Shown here: in pieces, positions 50,739-59,304 of the stretch
How the letters are laid out: each line of letters starts with the position of its first letter
How positions within the stretch are numbered: position 1 is the first letter of the stretch
From: an uncultured Clostridia bacterium
GTDB taxonomy: Bacteria; Bacillota; Clostridia; Oscillospirales; Oscillospiraceae
Reading direction: 5' to 3'
Length of the DNA: 64,000 nt
Assembly (NCBI GenBank): GCA_947165595.1
Contig: CAMVAV010000005.1
Location: 1-64,000, forward strand
The notes under the pieces: generated by a model
Told to the model about the DNA's origin: nothing
Databases searched by the model: none
The model's input: only the letters and a program-made list of their open reading frames with translations
Translations under genes and position numbers: made by a program

Positions 50739-52643
50739 TTACACCGTCGCTTCCACGATGAAGCGCCCGTCGGCGCAGGAAACGGTGAATTGCCCGTCCC
50801 GCTGCTCCACGATCTGGCGCATCGCCGCGACGCCGTAGCCGTGGCGCTCCTTGTCCTCCTTAGAGGTCGTTATGCTCCCGTCCGCGCCGATCGAAACGGC
50901 GCGGCTGGCGCTGTTTTCGCAGCAAACGGTCAGGTGATCCTCCGAGGAGCGGAGCTTGAAGCGGATGAACCGCTCCGCGCCATCCGGCGTCGCGCGACAG
51001 GACTCCAGCGCATTTTCGAGCATATTGGTGAGCAGCACGCACAGCTCCTCGTCGCGCAGCGCGATATTTTCCGAGGTGTGGATGTCGCTCGTCACGGCGA
51101 CGCCCTCCGACTTTGCGGCGTTGAGATAGCGCCCCGCGATGGCGTTGATCACAAGGTTTTTGCTGTAGGCGTCGGAGGGGAGCGAGGAGACCTTGTCCGA
51201 AAGAGAGCGGATATACTCTCCCGCGCGCTCATATTCCCGCTTGGCAAGCATTTCATCCATCAATGCGATGTGGTGCTTCATTTCGTGGCGGAGGCGGCGC
51301 GTTTCTTCCTGTGAGGCAAGCATGGTCTCCACATTCTCGCGCGCGTATTTTTCGCGCAGGGAAAGCGCCTGCATTTCCGCGTCGCGCCGCGCGAGGCCGG
51401 AAATCAAATCCACCACGGCGTGGAGGAAACAGAGGATCAGCAAAAGGATGCAAAGCTGCCCGCACAGCGCGAAGAAGCTGTAATAAGCGGCAATGCGCGA
51501 AAAAGCGTCCCGCATCGTTTGGGCGAGCTTCCCGCCCGTGAGCGCGGAGAAGCCCCAGACCGCGCCGGCGACGGGAACAGACCAGGCCAGATAGCGGAAA
51601 AAGCCGCGAAACCACGGATTGCCGCGCGTCGCGTCGATTCCCGCGGCAAGCAGCAGGAGCACGAGGAGCATGGGAAGTATCCAACTCTGCACGGCTTTCA
51701 TCTGTGTGTGCCAAGGCGGGGGGACATTCCCGAAGCCCGCGATGAAATAATAGAGCATGGCGGCGCTGACCGCGCCGATGACCGGCAGCACATAAAGGCG
51801 TATTTTTCCGCTCAGGCGGTACCACAGCGTCCAGCACATCGCGGCGATGGGAAGCGTGCTGCAAAACCATGACCCGGCCGGCCATTGCAGCGCGGCGACC
51901 ACATACGCGGCGTATGGCGCGGTGCTCGCAAGCGCCATCGACAGCGAGCAGAACGTCAGCAGAATGAGCCCCACATCCGCCCTGCCCTTCCAGAGGCCGA
52001 TGAAGAACAGCGCCGCCACAAAAAGCGCGAGCGCGAAGTACATGCCGGAGGGGAACGCCGCCTCTGCCGCCGCCGACATCGGCTGCGTGTAGTAGTTGAC
52101 GACGTCGGGGTACAGCGTCAGCTTTGGTAGATGCTTGACGCTTCGGTCGTCGCCCTGAAGCTGGACGAGCATCGTAAGCGTATCGTCCTCTCCCGTCAGG
52201 TGCGCGATAAATTGGCCGGAGGCGGAGAAGGCTTCATAGGCGGACGTGGAAAAACGTCCGTCCACGAAGCGCCCGGAGGGGGCGTAGACCAACGAATCGT
52301 TGAGAAAAAGAGCGCAGTCGGCGCGGTTCGCGGTCACGACAAAAAGGACTTTTTCCGAAAGGTCCCCGTCCAGCCGCGTCCGGCAGGCCACGACCGCGTC
52401 CGATCCGCTTGCCGGCAGCTCGCCGTCCTCCGACAGCAAGACCGTCCCGTCCTCCAGCGCAAAGCTCCACCGCGCGGGGTCGCTCGCGGGGCTTAAGTCG
52501 ATGCTTGCCATTGGCGTGCTCGTCAGGCGGACGTACCATACGCAAAGGGCGAGCACCGCCAGAAACAAAGCGATTCCCAAAAGCAGCACCCAATATTGCC
52601 TTGCGCGCTCAGCCAGAACAGTCGTTTTTCGTTTGCCTGCCAT
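50739..52643 (-). CDS. GHKL-type sensor histidine kinase (AgrC-like output, 7TM-like input)
   Basis: 634 residues. One N-terminal helix, an extracellular beta-rich domain of about 170 residues, then about seven membrane helices (MYFALALFVAALFFIGL to LCGQLCILLLILCFLHAVV), an arrangement like 7TMR-DISM receptors. The output part has a coiled coil, the H-box ETRRLRHEMKHHIALMDEML and a GHKL ATPase with N-box LCVLLTNMLENALESC and G-box RHGYGVAAMRQIVEQRDGQ. It phosphorylates a LytTR regulator, almost certainly the divergent gene at 52881. Start taken as ATG 52643, 8 nt after AGGGG; 52649 is too close to it. Confidence 0.9.
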   Translation of the reverse strand: MAGKRKTTVLAERARQYWVLLLGIALFLAVLALCVWYVRLTSTPMASIDLSPASDPARWSFALEDGTVLLSEDGELPASGSDAVVACRTRLDGDLSEKVLFVVTANRADCALFLNDSLVYAPSGRFVDGRFSTSAYEAFSASGQFIAHLTGEDDTLTMLVQLQGDDRSVKHLPKLTLYPDVVNYYTQPMSAAAEAAFPSGMYFALALFVAALFFIGLWKGRADVGLILLTFCSLSMALASTAPYAAYVVAALQWPAGSWFCSTLPIAAMCWTLWYRLSGKIRLYVLPVIGAVSAAMLYYFIAGFGNVPPPWHTQMKAVQSWILPMLLVLLLLAAGIDATRGNPWFRGFFRYLAWSVPVAGAVWGFSALTGGKLAQTMRDAFSRIAAYYSFFALCGQLCILLLILCFLHAVVDLISGLARRDAEMQALSLREKYARENVETMLASQEETRRLRHEMKHHIALMDEMLAKREYERAGEYIRSLSDKVSSLPSDAYSKNLVINAIAGRYLNAAKSEGVAVTSDIHTSENIALRDEELCVLLTNMLENALESCRATPDGAERFIRFKLRSSEDHLTVCCENSASRAVSIGADGSITTSKEDKERHGYGVAAMRQIVEQRDGQFTVSCADGRFIVEATV

Positions 52644-52737
52644 CGTCATATCCCCTGCAGCCAGATAATTTTTTTTCACTTTTCGAGTATAGCACACAAG
52701 CAGGCAAAAGAGAAGCACACATTTTGAGGCGAAGATG

Positions 52738-52771
52738 TACGAGTTGGGCACAAAAGCCTACCAGTTGGGCA
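52738..52771 (+). promoter_or_regulatory. LytTR-type operator: two direct repeats 21 bp apart
   Basis: TAC(G/C)AGTTGGGCA occurs at 52738-52750 and 52759-52771: 12 of 13 bases identical, first bases exactly 21 bp (two helical turns) apart. LytTR regulators (AgrA, ComE, FsrA) bind paired 9-bp direct repeats with this periodicity. The site lies between the divergent kinase and regulator genes. A near-consensus -10 TATGAT follows at 52811-52816 without a good -35, as expected for an activated promoter. Confidence 0.75.
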
Positions 52772-52880
52772 ATGTCCCTTGATTCCGAAAAAAGTGCGAT
52801 TAAAATATATTATGATATGGTTTGCAGACTTGAAATCTGACTTTGATGTTCAGGCAGAATGATTCGAGGGGGTTGCTGAA

Positions 52881-53585
52881 TTGAGAATTGCCATTTGTGA
52901 CGACGAGCGGGACGAGATCGCCAAGATACAAAACGCCATCGCTGAAATTCAGGGCAATTATCAGGTAAACGCCTATCAGAGCGGCAGTGCTTTACTGGAC
53001 GCCGTGCGACAGGGCGCGGCATACGCGCTCGTCTTTTGCGACATCTACATGAAGGATGAAAACGGCATGGAGACCGCGAAGGAGCTGCAAAGAATTTCGC
53101 CCGAAACGGCCATCGTGTTTACCACCGCCAGCACGGAACACGCGGTGGAGGCGTTTTCCATTCAGGCGCTGCACTATCTGGTCAAGCCCGTCCGGGCGGA
53201 GGACGTGATCGAGGTGCTTCGGCGGCTCGGCAAAAAGCGGGAGCCGCGCCATACGCTGACGCTGTGCGTCGAGCGGAACATGACCGTGCTGTTTCAGGAC
53301 GATATCATCCGCGTAACGGCGCAGCACCATCGCACACTGATTACCTCGGTGAAGGACACCATGTTTTCCATCTGGAAACCCTACGGGGAGATCCGCGCAC
53401 TGCTTGACGACAGCTTTCTGCATATTAAAAAGGGCGTTTCGGTCAATATGCGCTATATCGAAAAGATGACGGCGCAGAAATGCTTTATGAAGGACGGGAG
53501 CGAGTTCCTGCTGCGGCGGGACATGGCAAAGGAGCTTCGGGAGCGGTATTACGATTTTGTGAAAAAGGATCTGGAGAACGTGTGA
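52881..53585 (+). CDS. LytTR-family response regulator
   Basis: 234 residues. Receiver domain: acidic pair IAICDDERDE, phospho-acceptor Asp in LVFCDIYMKDENG, switch Thr/Ser in IVFTTAS, Lys in YLVKPV. The C-terminal half is a LytTR DNA-binding domain (TLTLCVERNMTVLFQDDIIRVTA...LHIKKGVSVNMRYIEKM). Partner of the divergent GHKL kinase. Start is TTG 52881 (TTGAGAATTGCC), 8 nt after GAGGGGG. The stop codon is abutted directly by the 150-bp repeat. Confidence 0.93.
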   Translation: MRIAICDDERDEIAKIQNAIAEIQGNYQVNAYQSGSALLDAVRQGAAYALVFCDIYMKDENGMETAKELQRISPETAIVFTTASTEHAVEAFSIQALHYLVKPVRAEDVIEVLRRLGKKREPRHTLTLCVERNMTVLFQDDIIRVTAQHHRTLITSVKDTMFSIWKPYGEIRALLDDSFLHIKKGVSVNMRYIEKMTAQKCFMKDGSEFLLRRDMAKELRERYYDFVKKDLENV

Positions 53586-53734
53586 TACTACTTTCAAATT
53601 AAAAGATTTAATTTGAAAGGCGCGTGCTGCGCACGCTGGTTTTGCGCCAAAGGCGCAAAACACGTCTCATGCGAATTTTAACGCCGCTGCGCGGCTATAA
53701 AACGATTTTCAATCGTTTTAATAAATTTCAATAT
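53585..53734 (-). repeat. 150-bp multi-hairpin interspersed repeat, copy B
   Basis: Reverse complement of the 29029-29178 copy with about two substitutions; same five hairpins. Its first base is the last base of the LytTR stop codon, so it forms the 3' end of that mRNA and separates it from the RiPP locus. It may terminate or stabilise the transcript. Confidence 0.85.
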
Positions 53735-53790
53735 GAACAGCCGCGGCCGCGCGAAACGAGTAAACGATGATCTTGCGGAGGGGAAAGGAA

Positions 53791-54030
53791 ATGGCGGAGA
53801 ACAAAACGGGAAACGGCGTCTTTCGGGAAAAGAGCCTGGAGCGCGTGTCCGGCCCGGAGGAGCTGAACGATTACATCCGCGTCACCACGCCGTCGGTGTG
53901 GCTGGTGCTCGCGGCGCTGATCCTCCTGCTGGCGGGGATGCTCGCGTGGAGCGTGCTCGGCACGGTCGAGGCGCACGGCGCCGACGGCAGCGTGGAGGAG
54001 GTCCACCCCATCGTCTATGTGACGAACTGA
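53791..54030 (+). CDS. Miniature HlyD-like protein of an NHLM-type RiPP exporter
   Basis: 79 residues. VFREKSLERVSGPEELNDYIRVTTPSVWLVLAAL followed by one membrane helix is the N-terminus of the NHLP bacteriocin secretion (HlyD) family. After the helix only about 25 residues remain, ending VEEVHPIVYVTN, which resembles the last strand of the full-length family (ending ...PI-x-F/Y-V-x-N). The periplasmic body that usually lies between is missing. ATG 53791 follows GGAGGGGAAAGGAA. It starts the exporter operon, 21 bp before the C39 ABC gene. Confidence 0.8.
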   Translation: MAENKTGNGVFREKSLERVSGPEELNDYIRVTTPSVWLVLAALILLLAGMLAWSVLGTVEAHGADGSVEEVHPIVYVTN

Positions 54031-54051
54031 GCGAAGCGGCGGGGAAGACGG

Positions 54052-56229
54052 ATGACAGCGAAAAAGATCAAGCAGCCGGTCCGCAAGGGCGTCGCAAAGG
54101 TGCCGGTGGTGATGCAGCTGGAGGCGCTGGAGTGCGGCGCGGCGTCGCTCTGCATGCTGATGGCGTACTATGAAAAGTGGATACCGCTCGAGCAGGTGCG
54201 CCGCGACTGCGGCGTATCGCGCGACGGCAGCAAGGCGAGCAACGTATTAAAGGCGGCGCGCAGCTACGGCATGGTCGCCAGGGGCTTCCGCTACGAGCCG
54301 GAGGATCTGCGCGCAAAGGGCAAATTCCCGTGCATCATCCACTGGGACTTCAACCACTTCGTGGTCTGCGACGGCTTTCGCGGGAACAGGGTCTACCTCA
54401 ACGATCCCGCCAAGGGCGCGTACAGCGTACCGATGGAGGTCTTCGACAAGAGCTTCACGGGCATCTGCCTGATGATCGAGCCGGGCGAGGGCTTCGAGCC
54501 GGGCGGCAGGCCCAAGAGCGTTCTGTCCTTTGCCAGGAAGCGGCTGGAGGGCACGGAGGCGGCGATCGCCTTCGTCACGCTCACGACGGTCATCACCTCG
54601 CTCACGGGCATTTTGAGCGCGGGCTTTTCGCGCGTGTTCCTCGACCAGCTCCTCACCGGGCGCGATCCCGAATGGGTCACGCCGTTCTTCATCGGCCTCG
54701 GGCTTCTGGCCGCGATCCGGCTCGTCAGCGCGTGGGTGCAGGCGATCTACTCCCTGCGCCTGAGCGGCAAGATGGCGGTGGTCGGCAACGCCTCCTACAT
54801 GTGGAAGGTGCTGAAGCTGCCGGTGGAGTTCTTCTCCCAGCGCATGGCGGGCGACATCCAGCAGCGCAAGGACGCGAACGCGAGCATCGCGGGAAGCGTC
54901 GTGAACACCGTCGCGCCGCTGCTGCTCAACACCGCGATGATGGTCTTCTACTTCGTGGTCATGCTCCGCTATTCGTGGCTTTTGACGCTGGTGGGCCTCA
55001 GCACGGTGCTCGTCAACGTCTGGCTTTCGCGTGTCATTTCCAACAAGCGCATGAACGTCACGCGCGTGATGATGCGCGATCAGGGCAAGCTCGCGGCGGC
55101 GACGGTTTCGGGTGTCGAGATGATCGAGACCATCAAGGCGTCGGGCGCGGAAAACGGCTTTTTTGAAAAGTGGTCGGGCTATCAGGCGAGCGTCAACACG
55201 CAGAGCGTGCGCTTCGCGCGCGTGAGCCAGTATCTCGGCATGATCCCCGCGATCCTCTCCTCGCTGAGCAGCACGGCGGTGCTGATCCTCGGCGTCTGGC
55301 TCACGATGCGCGGCGAGTTCACGGTCGGCATGATCATGGCGTTTCAGGGCTTTTTGAGCTCATTCCTCGCGCCCGCGGGCGAGATCATCTCCGCGGGGCA
55401 GACGATGCAGGAGATGCGCACGAGCATGGAGCGCATCGAGGATGTGATGGAGTACCCCGACGATCCCGCGCTCTCGGCACAGGCGGACGAGGGGGACGGC
55501 GGCGACAAGCTCAAGGGCTCGCTCACCATGCGCGGCGTGACGTTCGGCTATTCCCGCCTCGCTCCGCCGCTCATCGAAAACTTTGACCTCGATTTGAAGC
55601 AGGGCCAGCGCGTCGCCTTCGTCGGTTCGTCGGGCTGCGGCAAATCGACGCTCGCCAAGCTCATCTCCGGGCTTTACCAGCCGTGGAGCGGCGAGATATT
55701 ATTCGACGGCAAGCCCATCGAGAAGATCGACCGCAGCGTGTTCACCGGCTCCGTCGCGGTCGTCGATCAGGACATCATTCTCTTTGAGGACACCATCGCC
55801 AACAACATCAAGATGTGGGACAACTCCATCGAGGACTTTGAGATGATCTTAGCCGCGCGCGACGCGCAGCTCCACGAGGACATCATGCAGCGCGAGGGCG
55901 GGTATCAGTATAAGCTCACCGAGGGCGGCAAGGACTTCTCCGGCGGGCAGCGCCAGCGCATGGAGATCGCGCGCGTGCTCGCGCAGGACCCAGGCATCAT
56001 CATCATGGACGAGGCGACGAGCGCGCTCGACGCCAAGACGGAGTACGAGGTCGTGCGTTCTATCCGTGACCGCGGCATCACCTGTGTCGTCATCGCGCAC
56101 CGGCTCTCGACCATCCGCGACTGCGACGAGATCGTCGTCATGGACCGCGGCAAGGTCGTCGAGCGCGGCACCCACGACGAGCTGATGGCGAACGGCTGCC
56201 TTTACAGGCAGCTCGTCACGAGCGAGTGA
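54052..56229 (+). CDS. NHLM-type RiPP exporter: C39 peptidase/permease/ATPase
   Basis: 725 residues. N-terminal C39 double-glycine peptidase: catalytic Cys28 in QLEALECGAASLCML, His102 in WDFNHFVVCDGF, Asp118 in VYLNDPAKG. Then a six-helix ABC exporter domain (about 160-450) and an ATPase with Walker A GSSGCGKST, signature SGGQRQR and Walker B IIIMDEATSALD. It cleaves leader peptides after GG and exports the cores; the four precursors here all have a GG at the leader end. It forms a heterodimer with the next gene's product in known NHLM systems. Confidence 0.95.
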   Translation: MTAKKIKQPVRKGVAKVPVVMQLEALECGAASLCMLMAYYEKWIPLEQVRRDCGVSRDGSKASNVLKAARSYGMVARGFRYEPEDLRAKGKFPCIIHWDFNHFVVCDGFRGNRVYLNDPAKGAYSVPMEVFDKSFTGICLMIEPGEGFEPGGRPKSVLSFARKRLEGTEAAIAFVTLTTVITSLTGILSAGFSRVFLDQLLTGRDPEWVTPFFIGLGLLAAIRLVSAWVQAIYSLRLSGKMAVVGNASYMWKVLKLPVEFFSQRMAGDIQQRKDANASIAGSVVNTVAPLLLNTAMMVFYFVVMLRYSWLLTLVGLSTVLVNVWLSRVISNKRMNVTRVMMRDQGKLAAATVSGVEMIETIKASGAENGFFEKWSGYQASVNTQSVRFARVSQYLGMIPAILSSLSSTAVLILGVWLTMRGEFTVGMIMAFQGFLSSFLAPAGEIISAGQTMQEMRTSMERIEDVMEYPDDPALSAQADEGDGGDKLKGSLTMRGVTFGYSRLAPPLIENFDLDLKQGQRVAFVGSSGCGKSTLAKLISGLYQPWSGEILFDGKPIEKIDRSVFTGSVAVVDQDIILFEDTIANNIKMWDNSIEDFEMILAARDAQLHEDIMQREGGYQYKLTEGGKDFSGGQRQRMEIARVLAQDPGIIIMDEATSALDAKTEYEVVRSIRDRGITCVVIAHRLSTIRDCDEIVVMDRGKVVERGTHDELMANGCLYRQLVTSE

Positions 56230-56240
56230 GGAGTTAGATC

Positions 56241-58454
56241 ATGGGCTGGTTTGACGAACAGATCCGGCAGCGCCGGGAGGCCGACAACGCGGTCTTTGAG
56301 GACTCCTTTCTGAACATTGCGGGCGCGGTGATGGGGCGGCGCATGAGCGAAGCCCTGGGCGACGACCGCCGGCTTGCGGAGGACGCCATCGGCGAGATAT
56401 TGAAATTTTACCATGTGAAGCCGCAGGAGGTCCCCGAGACCATCACCGACATGAACGAGGTGCTCGAATACCTCCTGCGCCCGAGCGGGATCATGCGCCG
56501 CAATGTAAACCTTGACCCCGGCTGGCACCGCGACGCGGTCGGCGCGATGCTCGGCACGCGCACGGACGACGGCACGCTCGTCGCGCTCCTTCCCACGGGC
56601 CTGAACGGCTACAGCTTTTTAGACCGCTCCACGCTCCGGCTCGTGAAGCTCACGAAGTGCACGGAGCATTTGATCGCGCGCGAGGCGGTCGCCTTCTACA
56701 AGCCCTTCCCGCTCAGGAAAATGAGCATGGGGAGCCTGCTAAAGTACATATTGGAGCAGATCGCGCCGAGAGACGCTGTCCTCGTCGCGCTTTCGATGCT
56801 TTCGGTCACGCTCGTCGGCATGCTGACGCCGAAGCTCAACCAGATGCTCTTTTCCGAGGTGCCGGACTCCGGCAGCACGACGGTGCTCATAGGCATGGCG
56901 ATGTTCATGGCGTGCGCCTCGATCAGCGCCCTGTTGCTCGGCACGGCGCGCTCGATGATCACCGCGCGCGTCGGCACGAAGCTCAACCTCTCGGTGGAGG
57001 CGGCGACGATGATGCGCATTTTGTCCCTGCCGCCGGACTTCTTCAAGCGCTACAGCGCGGGCGAGCTTTCAAACCGTTCGCAGTACCTCAACACGCTTGC
57101 CTCGCAGCTCGTGAGCGTGGCGATGTCCACGGGGCTTACGTCAATTTTCTCCCTGCTCTATCTCGCGCAGGTCTTTGTCTACGCGCCGGCGCTGGTGGCG
57201 CCCGCGCTGCTCATGACGCTTTTGACGCTTGTCGTGACGACCGCGCAGGTGTTCGCGCGGATGAAGCTGTCGAAGCAGCAGATGGAGCTTGGCAGCAAGG
57301 AAAGCGGCATGAGCTATCAGCTGATCTCGGGCATCCAGAAGATCCGTCTCTCCGGCGCGGAGAAGCGCGCCTTTGCCCGCTGGGGAAAGCTCTACAGCAA
57401 GAGCGCGGAGCTTGCGTACAACCCGCCGATGTTCCTGAAAATCAACTCGGTGCTGACGCTCGCGATCTCGCTCGTCGGCACGATGGTCATGTATTACGCA
57501 GCGATCCGCAGCGGCGTTTCCGTCGCGGAATACTACGCCTTCAACGCCGCCTACGGCATGGTGAACGGCGCGTTCCTGTCGCTCGCGGGCATCGCGTCCA
57601 CGATCGCGCAGATCAAGCCGGTGCTGGAGATGGCGAAGCCCATTATGGAGACCGTGCCGGAGGTGGCCGAGGATAAGCTCGTGCTCACGCGCATTTCGGG
57701 CGGCGTCGAGCTGAACAACGTCACCTTCCGCTACACCGAGGATATGCCGCCCGTGCTGGACGACCTCTCGCTCAAGATCCGCCCCGGACAGTACGTCGCC
57801 ATCGTCGGCAGGACCGGCTGTGGGAAATCGACGCTCATGCGCGTCATGCTCGGCTTCGAGACGCCGCAGAAGGGCGCGGTGTACTACGACGGGCGCGACC
57901 TCAAAAAAATCGACCTCAAATCCCTGCGCCGCCGCGTCGGCGCGGTGATGCAAAACGGCAAAATGTTCACCGGCGACATCTTCTCCAACATCACGATCTC
58001 CGCGCCGTGGCTGACGCTCGACGACGCCTGGGCGGCGGCGGAGATCGCAGGGCTCGCGGAGGATATCCGCAATATGCCGATGGGCATGAACACGCTCATT
58101 TCCGAGGGACAGGGCGGCATCTCCGGCGGCCAGCGCCAGCGGCTGCTGATCGCCCGCGCCGTCGCGCCCAGGCCGAGGATACTCATGTTCGACGAGGCGA
58201 CGAGCGCGCTCGACAACCTCACGCAGAAGCAGGTCTCCGAGGCGCTCGACCGGATGAAATGCACGCGCATCGTCATCGCGCACCGGCTTTCCACGATCCG
58301 CCAGTGCGACCGTATCATCGTGCTGGACAAGGGCAAGATCATCGAGGACGGCAGCTATGACGAGCTGATTGCGAAGGACGGCTTTTTCGCGGAGCTTGTC
58401 GCCCGCCAGCGGCTCGACGACGTCGAATATGTCGGCATGACGACGGCGTTCTGA
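56241..58454 (+). CDS. NHLM-type RiPP exporter: permease/ATPase partner subunit
   Basis: 737 residues. An N-terminal non-peptidase domain of about 160 residues (FDEQIRQRREADNAVFEDSFLNIAGAVMG), the family mark of the second NHLM ABC subunit, then six helices and an ATPase with GRTGCGKST, ISGGQRQR, ILMFDEATSALD and the H-loop IVIAHRLST. It lies 11 bp after the C39 subunit. No cyclic-nucleotide-binding domain is evident. Confidence 0.94.
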   Translation: MGWFDEQIRQRREADNAVFEDSFLNIAGAVMGRRMSEALGDDRRLAEDAIGEILKFYHVKPQEVPETITDMNEVLEYLLRPSGIMRRNVNLDPGWHRDAVGAMLGTRTDDGTLVALLPTGLNGYSFLDRSTLRLVKLTKCTEHLIAREAVAFYKPFPLRKMSMGSLLKYILEQIAPRDAVLVALSMLSVTLVGMLTPKLNQMLFSEVPDSGSTTVLIGMAMFMACASISALLLGTARSMITARVGTKLNLSVEAATMMRILSLPPDFFKRYSAGELSNRSQYLNTLASQLVSVAMSTGLTSIFSLLYLAQVFVYAPALVAPALLMTLLTLVVTTAQVFARMKLSKQQMELGSKESGMSYQLISGIQKIRLSGAEKRAFARWGKLYSKSAELAYNPPMFLKINSVLTLAISLVGTMVMYYAAIRSGVSVAEYYAFNAAYGMVNGAFLSLAGIASTIAQIKPVLEMAKPIMETVPEVAEDKLVLTRISGGVELNNVTFRYTEDMPPVLDDLSLKIRPGQYVAIVGRTGCGKSTLMRVMLGFETPQKGAVYYDGRDLKKIDLKSLRRRVGAVMQNGKMFTGDIFSNITISAPWLTLDDAWAAAEIAGLAEDIRNMPMGMNTLISEGQGGISGGQRQRLLIARAVAPRPRILMFDEATSALDNLTQKQVSEALDRMKCTRIVIAHRLSTIRQCDRIIVLDKGKIIEDGSYDELIAKDGFFAELVARQRLDDVEYVGMTTAF

Positions 58455-58484
58455 AAAAAGTTTTGAATTTTTTCAAATTTCCGC

Positions 58485-58513
58485 TGCCGCCTTGAAAAGT
58501 CGTGTGTATCAAC
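58485..58513 (+). promoter_or_regulatory. Candidate ECF-sigma promoter P1 (sigma operon)
   Basis: TGCCGCC at 58485-58491 and GTATC at 58506-58510, first bases 21 bp apart, with TTGAAAAGT after the first box and AACA after the second. The same layout recurs at 59248, 62098 and 62731. An A/T-rich tract precedes it. Confidence 0.75.
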
Positions 58514-58558
58514 AAACGTAAGGCAAACACCAAAGGCGGGAGCGGAAAGGAGGTAGAC

Positions 58559-58747
58559 ATGACGGAGAAGCGGTTATATCAGGCGTTTGACTTGCAGCGT
58601 TTTGTCCCCAACGCGCGCTTGCAGGCAGTGATCGACGCCTCGCACAGACGGACGGCGGCGCGGGAGCTTTCCGACGACGAGCTGGACTTCGTCGCGGCGG
58701 CGGGTACGCCGGAGGACGCAAAAAGACCGGAGGAACCGCCCAAATGA
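58559..58747 (+). CDS. Small leader-mimic protein translationally coupled to the ECF sigma factor
   Basis: 62 residues: MTEKRLYQAFDLQRFVPNAR..., an amphipathic N-terminus, then ELSDDELDFVAAAG and a Lys/Pro-rich end. The ELSDDELDFVAAAG segment parallels the leader C-terminus ELPDELLDAVAGG of the precursors here but lacks the GG cleavage site. The stop overlaps the sigma ATG (AAATGA). It could be an anti-sigma or sensor peptide that competes with leaders; that is inference. Strong RBS AAAGGAGGT. Confidence 0.7.
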   Translation: MTEKRLYQAFDLQRFVPNARLQAVIDASHRRTAARELSDDELDFVAAAGTPEDAKRPEEPPK

Positions 58748-59229
58748 CGCCAGCGGAACAGGAACGGCTCTACACGGAGTATCACGACCGGGTACTCGGC
58801 TACATCCGCGCGCGGATAGAAAGCCGCGAGGACGCCGAAGACCTCTGCGCGGAGGTGTTTGAAAGGGCGCTGCGCTCGTCGGACAGCTACGACGCCGCGA
58901 AGGGGTCGCCCGGAACATGGCTCTACGCCATCACGCGCAACGCCGTGATCAACCACCTGCAAAGGTCTTGTCCTACGGCGGAGCTGCCCGAAGACTTGAC
59001 CGACGACACGCTGCCGGAGGACGGTGTGCTGCAATCCGAGCTGCTGAACGCGCTCGCCGCCGCGCTGGAAAAGCTCCCCAACGAGCTGACGGACATCATC
59101 GTGGCGCGCTACTACGACCGCCTGCCGCTCACAGAGATTGCCCTGACGCTCGGCATGAGCTACGGCGCGGTCAAGCTGCGGCACCAAAAGGCGCTCGCGC
59201 TGCTGGGCCGGGAAATGGCAGATTTTTGA
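58744..59229 (+). CDS. ECF-type RNA polymerase sigma factor
   Basis: 161 residues. Region 2: LYTEYHDRVLGYIRARIESREDAEDLCAEVFERALRS, with GSPGTWLYAITRNAVINHLQ as 2.3-2.4. Region 4: AALEKLPNELTDIIVARYYDRLPLTEIALTLGMSYGAVKLRHQKALALL, a helix-turn-helix that reads -35. No anti-sigma with a membrane domain is adjacent. Its own promoter and those ahead of the precursor genes share a motif, so it probably drives them. Confidence 0.93.
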   Translation: MTPAEQERLYTEYHDRVLGYIRARIESREDAEDLCAEVFERALRSSDSYDAAKGSPGTWLYAITRNAVINHLQRSCPTAELPEDLTDDTLPEDGVLQSELLNALAAALEKLPNELTDIIVARYYDRLPLTEIALTLGMSYGAVKLRHQKALALLGREMADF

Positions 59230-59247
59230 TTTTTTCCAAAAAACAGC

Positions 59248-59276
59248 TGCCACATTGAAAAGTCAGGGGTATCAAT
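59248..59276 (+). promoter_or_regulatory. Candidate ECF-sigma promoter P2 (first precursor gene)
   Basis: TGCCACA at 59248-59254 and GTATC at 59269-59273, 21 bp apart, TTGAAAAGT between. It begins 19 bp after the sigma gene and precedes the 59305 precursor. Confidence 0.75.
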
Positions 59277-59304
59277 CATCAGAAAGCAAAAAAGGAGAAT
59301 CATC

